From Kiritimatiellales bacterium (GTDB taxonomy: Bacteria; Verrucomicrobiota; Kiritimatiellia; Kiritimatiellales; Tichowtungiaceae): a stretch of DNA of 10,511 nucleotides. The position numbers and the translations under genes are program-made. The notes beneath the pieces are model-generated. The model saw nothing but the letters and a program-made list of their open reading frames with translations. It made no database searches and was not told the DNA's origin. The stretch covers positions 1 through 10,511 of the forward strand of contig JAQUXG010000043.1 of NCBI GenBank assembly GCA_028692515.1, written 5' to 3'. Below, in pieces: positions 6,749 through 10,511 of this stretch (the stretch's first letter is position 1; each line of letters starts with the position of its first letter).

Positions 6749-8020
6749 TTGAATCTGTTTCAGGAAGTCATATTTTCGGTGTTGCTGATGCCGGTGCTGC
6801 TTGCATTATCAGCCTTCTTTTCCTGTTCAGAAACGGCACTTTTTTCGCTGACACCAGAATCAGCCCGTCGCCTGCGGGGCACGCGGCACAGTGAGGAGCT
6901 GCTGAAACTTTTTCACCGCGAACCGTCTGAATTGCTGGCCGCCATACTGCTCGGAAATCTTTTTGTTAATGTCCTCTTCTTCTGTACCGGAGCGATGGTT
7001 ATCAGTCGCTTAGCAGAAGCGTATGGCGAGTGGTTTGAGGCGCTTGGTGGATTGATTGTACTGCTTGCCGTCATCCTTTTTGGCGAAATTATTCCAAAAG
7101 CGATGGGCATCACACTTTCAGTTGGAATCGTTCGGATGGCTTCTGTTCCTCTGCGTTATTGGTTTGTGATTACCAGTCCGTTGCGCCGGCTGATCCGCTG
7201 GATGCTTGACCGGCTTCATTTGGGAGTAAACCGTCCTCTGATCAATGCGGATTTAACTCAAGGCGAGTTGAAGGAGCTTTTGGATGCGGTTCGACATGAG
7301 CCGGGGTTTGGCGCGCAGGAAAAAGCGATTTTAGAAGACATCGTAAACCTGTCCGAGATACGGGTGCGTGAGGTGATGGTTCCCCGCGTAAGGGTATTAA
7401 GCCGGCCGCTTACGGCCGACCGGCGCGGACTTCTTCAAGAAGCCGGACGGAATGAGTTCAGTTGCGTTGTGATTTATCGTGATGATGACAACGATCTGCT
7501 GGGTTATATAAATATCGGCGAACTGTTTGCAGACAGCAGCAATTCCTTGCCCATCGAATCGTTTATCCATCCGCTGGTGTTCGTACCCGAAACCAAACGG
7601 GTTGATGTGCTTCTGCGGGAGTTTATGACAAATGGATGGCGGCTTGCCGCCGTTGTCGATGAATATGGCGGATTCTCAGGTATCGTGACAATGGAAGACC
7701 TGTTTGCCGAGGTGGTCGGTGGCTTTGAGCCTGAAGAGGCGGAAGAGATCGTAAAGCTCGATGAAATGACCTATCGCCTGTCCGGACAGCTTCCCATTCG
7801 GGAGTGGAAGGATTTGCTGACCGGGATTCTTCCCGGGCATGATGTCGGGTCGCTGGCTTTTGATACGCTGGGCGGCTTCGTCACGTCCCTGTTGGGGCGC
7901 ATCCCGGCTCCCTCCGACACAGTGATTGTTCGAAATCTTCGACTGACTGTCGAATCCATGCAGCATAGCCGTGTTGAAACCGTTCTGCTTCACTTGAATC
8001 AGCCGGAGGAAACGACATGA
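6749..8020 (+). CDS. CNNM/CBS/CorC_HlyC membrane protein (CorC-type ion transporter)
   Basis: This is a 423-residue inner-membrane protein of the CorC/HlyC (CNNM) class, associated with magnesium or cobalt export and resistance. The CNNM transmembrane domain occupies about 1-190, with conserved SETALFSL (27-34), GN (69-70) and GEIIPK (112-117). A CBS pair follows (about 205-330: REVMVPR 207-213, VDEYGGFSGIVTMEDL from 303). The CorC_HlyC domain covers about 340-420. The start is TTG. I accept it because it gives MNLF, the same first four residues as the paralogue just downstream, and AAGGA (6733-6737) lies 11 bases upstream. The next possible ATG (residue 14) would delete half of the first helix. 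Its stop overlaps the start of the second CNNM gene (ATGA), so the two are co-translated. The exact ion is not readable from sequence. Confidence 0.9.
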   Translation: MNLFQEVIFSVLLMPVLLALSAFFSCSETALFSLTPESARRLRGTRHSEELLKLFHREPSELLAAILLGNLFVNVLFFCTGAMVISRLAEAYGEWFEALGGLIVLLAVILFGEIIPKAMGITLSVGIVRMASVPLRYWFVITSPLRRLIRWMLDRLHLGVNRPLINADLTQGELKELLDAVRHEPGFGAQEKAILEDIVNLSEIRVREVMVPRVRVLSRPLTADRRGLLQEAGRNEFSCVVIYRDDDNDLLGYINIGELFADSSNSLPIESFIHPLVFVPETKRVDVLLREFMTNGWRLAAVVDEYGGFSGIVTMEDLFAEVVGGFEPEEAEEIVKLDEMTYRLSGQLPIREWKDLLTGILPGHDVGSLAFDTLGGFVTSLLGRIPAPSDTVIVRNLRLTVESMQHSRVETVLLHLNQPEETT

Positions 8021-9024
8021 ACCTGTTCGGGCAGATCCTGTTGATCCTGTTTTTAATTCTGCTGGCTGGATTGTATGGCGGATATGAAACCGGCGGATAT
8101 CTTCTTAACCGTATCCGGTTGCGCTCCTACGTCCGGCGCGGAGACCCTGCTGCGCTTCGTCTGCAACGGGTACTGGCCGACGCCTATCTGTATATTTTCA
8201 CCGTGCTGATCGGGCATAATATTGCGGTCTATCTGGTCTCGCGCGGCGTAACGCAGCTCTATTCCCAATCCGGGTTTTCCGGACAGGCTGAGCCGGTTTG
8301 GGGCTTTATCCCATGGAATGCCGAAACCGCAGCCACGCTCACGCTCATGCTGCCGCTCTTCATCTTCGCAGAGATCATCCCTAAGAATCTTTTCCGCCGT
8401 CGTGCCGACACGCTCATGTATCGCTCGTCCGGTCTTCTGTTGCTCTCCTGGAATATTTTTCTGCCGCTGACCGTTTCGCTGAAAATGCTTTTCAACCTGT
8501 TAACCGGAGGGCGGGGGCGTAGCGAAGCACTCAACGGGTTCTCCCTTTCTTTGCAGGGGCTTCGCGAATATTTTTCCGAAGAAACGCGTCGCGAGGCGCT
8601 AAGCGATCACCAACACAATATGATCGGCAATCTTGCGGCCATGCACCGGGTTCCGGTACGGCAGATCATGCAGCCTGCCGCAACGATCGCGGCTGTGCCG
8701 CTAACCGCAACGACGGCTTCAGCACTGGAAATCATGCGAACACGAAACGTTGAACAGCTCGCGGTTTACCGCGGATCCGTTCGCAATATAGTGGGCGTTA
8801 TCAACCTGTTCGACCTCATGGATCCGGCGTTGCAACCGTCAGGCCGCATCAATTCGCATATACATAAAATCGTCCGGCTCTCTGCGGATCTTTCATTGAA
8901 CCGGGCCTTTCGCCGGTTGCGTAAAACCCCCTCCACGCCGGTCGCGGTGACCGATCGGGCTTTTCGAACGGTTGGGCTGCTCCATCTTCGCGACATTGCC
9001 CGCTATATCGTTCAGGACACCTGA
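8017..9024 (+). CDS. Second CNNM/CBS protein lacking the CorC_HlyC domain
   Basis: This 335-residue paralogue of the preceding protein likely works with it. A CNNM-type membrane domain (about 1-190) is followed by a CBS pair (about 213-335), and the protein stops where the CorC_HlyC domain would begin. The starting motif is weakened to GGYETGGYLL (the ET is kept), and GEIIPK becomes AEIIPK (118-123). The second CBS lacks the DEYGG motif of the first protein. The ATG overlaps the upstream stop, and GGAGGA (8005-8010) is well spaced, so expression is coupled. Tandem CNNM genes of unequal length are known in several phyla; a heteromeric complex or a regulatory subunit is plausible. Whether it transports ions itself is uncertain. 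The frame is intact, so it is not a decayed copy. Confidence 0.87.
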   Translation: MNLFGQILLILFLILLAGLYGGYETGGYLLNRIRLRSYVRRGDPAALRLQRVLADAYLYIFTVLIGHNIAVYLVSRGVTQLYSQSGFSGQAEPVWGFIPWNAETAATLTLMLPLFIFAEIIPKNLFRRRADTLMYRSSGLLLLSWNIFLPLTVSLKMLFNLLTGGRGRSEALNGFSLSLQGLREYFSEETRREALSDHQHNMIGNLAAMHRVPVRQIMQPAATIAAVPLTATTASALEIMRTRNVEQLAVYRGSVRNIVGVINLFDLMDPALQPSGRINSHIHKIVRLSADLSLNRAFRRLRKTPSTPVAVTDRAFRTVGLLHLRDIARYIVQDT

Positions 9025-9051
9025 AAATTTTAAAACCACGCAGAACGGGGA

Positions 9052-9080
9052 TTGCGGGGCACCTGAAGCCATGCTACATT
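9052..9080 (+). promoter_or_regulatory. Candidate sigma-70-type promoter for the topoisomerase gene
   Basis: TTGCGG (9052-9057), a 17-base spacer and TACATT (9075-9080) with an extended TGC just before it (9072-9074) form a reasonable promoter. It would start transcription near 9087. A small hairpin, GGGC/GCCC around six A (9093-9106), would then sit at the 5' end of the transcript. This is by inspection against the E. coli consensus only. Confidence 0.4.
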
Positions 9081-9129
9081 TAGCGACTTGAAGGGCAAAA
9101 AAGCCCAATATATGGTGGTTTTTACGCAA

Positions 9130-10511
9130 ATGGCTAACGAAGACAAAAAACACATTTACGACGAAAGTAAGATCAAAACCCTCTCGTCTTTGGAGCACAT
9201 CCGGGCCCGCACGGGCATGTATATCGGCCGCACCGGGAACGGAAATCACTACGACGACGGAATTTATGTCCTGCTCAAAGAAGTAGTCGATAACGCCATC
9301 GACGAATTCATCATGGGCCACGGGAAAAAGGTCGAAATTACCATCGAGGATGACACCGTCAACGTGCGCGACTACGGTCGCGGCATTCCGCTCGGCAAAG
9401 TGGTCGAATGCGTATCTCGCATCAACACCGGTGCAAAATACAACGACGATGTCTTTCAGTTCAGCGTCGGCCTCAACGGGGTCGGCACCAAAGCGGTCAA
9501 TGCGCTCTCCAGCTACTTCGTCGCCCGCTCGCATCGCGACGGACAGTTCGTCGAGGCCCGCTTTACACGGGGTGTTCTGGACGCGGAAGACAAAGGCGCC
9601 TGCAAAGCCGAGGAGAACGGAACGTTCATCAGCTTTTCGCCCGATACGGAAATTTTTAAAACCTACAAATTTCGCGAAGATCATATCGAACGCCGGCTGC
9701 GCTTTTATTCCTACCTCAATGCCGGGCTCACCCTCATCTTTAACGGTAAAAAAATCGTGTCCGATGGAGGATTGCTCGATTTGATCGCCGATGAAAGCGA
9801 GTTCGAAAAAGTCTACGAGCCGTTTCATTACCGCGATAAAATGCTGGAAATCGCCTTCACACACACCAACCGCTTCAGCGAAGACTATTATTCATTCGTC
9901 AACGGCCAGTTCACCAGCGACGGCGGCACTCATCTCAGCGCATTCCGCGAGGGGCTTCTGAAAGCCGTCAACGAATACGCCGACGGAAAATTTGACGGCG
10001 ATGATGTGCGCGAAGGGATTCTTGGGGCCATTGCCATCCGCCTCAAAGAACCCATTTTTGAATCGCAGACCAAAAACAAACTCGGCAACACCGAAATCCG
10101 CTCGGATCTGGTTGCGAACATCAAAAAAGCCATCGTCGAAATGCTTCACCGCAACAAGCCGGCGGCCGATCAGCTCATCGATAAAATCAAAGACACCCAG
10201 CGTCTGCGCAAAGACCTGCAGGACGTCAAAAAACTGGCCCGCGAACGTTCCAAGGCCGTTTCGATCCGCGTTCCGCAGCTTAAAGACTGCAAACAGCATT
10301 TCAGTAAAGAAAAAGCCGCACACGAAGATACGATGATTTTCATCACCGAAGGGCAGTCAGCCGCCGGCTCGCTCGTTAGTTGCCGCGATGTCACCCGGCA
10401 GGCGATTTACACGCTGAAAGGCAAGCCGCTCAACGTGTGGGATCTCAAGCGCGACGCACTCTATAAAAACGTCGAACTCTACAATCTCATGCGCAGCCTG
10501 AATATCGAGGA
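9130..10511 (+). CDS. parE: Type IIA topoisomerase subunit B (ParE/GyrB-like), 3' end cut by window edge
   Basis: This is the ATPase subunit of topoisomerase IV (or a gyrase-like enzyme), which resolves DNA topology with a partner A subunit. Some 460 codons are present, about 70% of the usual length. The GHKL ATPase domain shows EVVDNAIDE (51-59, E51 general base, N55 metal ligand), RDYGRGIP (80-87) and the VGLNGVGTKAVNALS glycine loop (113-127). The transducer domain carries QTKNKLG with the conserved Lys315. The Toprim domain begins MIFITEGQSAAGS with catalytic Glu407; the usual EGDSA is EGQSA here. TLKGKPLN follows where gyrases have PLRGK. The style resembles the ParE-like B subunits of Bacteroidota and relatives. 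ATG 9130 is chosen; an in-frame ATG at 9112 would add six residues, and neither has a strong Shine-Dalgarno. ParE versus GyrB is not certain. Confidence 0.88.
   Translation, partial: MANEDKKHIYDESKIKTLSSLEHIRARTGMYIGRTGNGNHYDDGIYVLLKEVVDNAIDEFIMGHGKKVEITIEDDTVNVRDYGRGIPLGKVVECVSRINTGAKYNDDVFQFSVGLNGVGTKAVNALSSYFVARSHRDGQFVEARFTRGVLDAEDKGACKAEENGTFISFSPDTEIFKTYKFREDHIERRLRFYSYLNAGLTLIFNGKKIVSDGGLLDLIADESEFEKVYEPFHYRDKMLEIAFTHTNRFSEDYYSFVNGQFTSDGGTHLSAFREGLLKAVNEYADGKFDGDDVREGILGAIAIRLKEPIFESQTKNKLGNTEIRSDLVANIKKAIVEMLHRNKPAADQLIDKIKDTQRLRKDLQDVKKLARERSKAVSIRVPQLKDCKQHFSKEKAAHEDTMIFITEGQSAAGSLVSCRDVTRQAIYTLKGKPLNVWDLKRDALYKNVELYNLMRSLNIE

Noticed and set aside
8893..9864. Long minus-strand open frame of 323 codons
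   Set aside because: It runs antisense to the ATPase domain of the topoisomerase and the end of the second CNNM gene, and has no recognisable motif.

Overview
The window looks like chromosomal DNA of a Gram-negative bacterium, with lipoprotein, outer-membrane-barrel and polysaccharide-export genes. RNase HIII, a DUF721/DciA protein, tandem CNNM-CBS proteins and a ParE-like type IIA topoisomerase fit the PVC group (Kiritimatiellota/Verrucomicrobiota/Lentisphaerota) or a neighbour. That placement is an inference from gene content and protein style, not a measured phylogeny. Every gene except the two cut by the window edges appears intact. I see no mobile element, tRNA, rRNA or CRISPR array.

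Layout. (1) 3-908, minus strand: rnhC (RNase HIII), missing only its last few residues. (2) 1019-6231, plus strand: five genes in one direction. They are a small secreted protein of unknown function, a secreted Ala/Gly-rich protein, an outer-membrane beta-barrel protein, a Wzc-type chain-length regulator/BY-kinase with a tyrosine-rich tail, and a short Wza/GumB-like export lipoprotein. A strong intrinsic terminator (6252-6277) closes this block. (3) 6276-6680, minus strand: a DUF721/DciA-like gene, convergent with the block; its stop codon lies inside the terminator T-run. (4) 6749-9024, plus strand: two overlapping CNNM/CBS membrane proteins (CorC/HlyC class), the second lacking the C-terminal domain. 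(5) 9130 to the edge, plus strand: the first 460 codons of a topoisomerase IV/gyrase B subunit with a plausible promoter in front.

How the genes work together. The 1019-6231 block reads as a polysaccharide export module. The kinase/co-polymerase spans the inner membrane, the short export lipoprotein sits in the periplasm or outer membrane, and the separate beta-barrel could supply the outer-membrane channel that a short export protein cannot form alone. The two leading secreted proteins have no function I recognise, and they make this module the most interesting part of the window. No glycosyltransferase, flippase, polymerase or phosphatase gene is present here. The remaining genes are housekeeping (replication, RNA/DNA hybrid removal, ion homeostasis).
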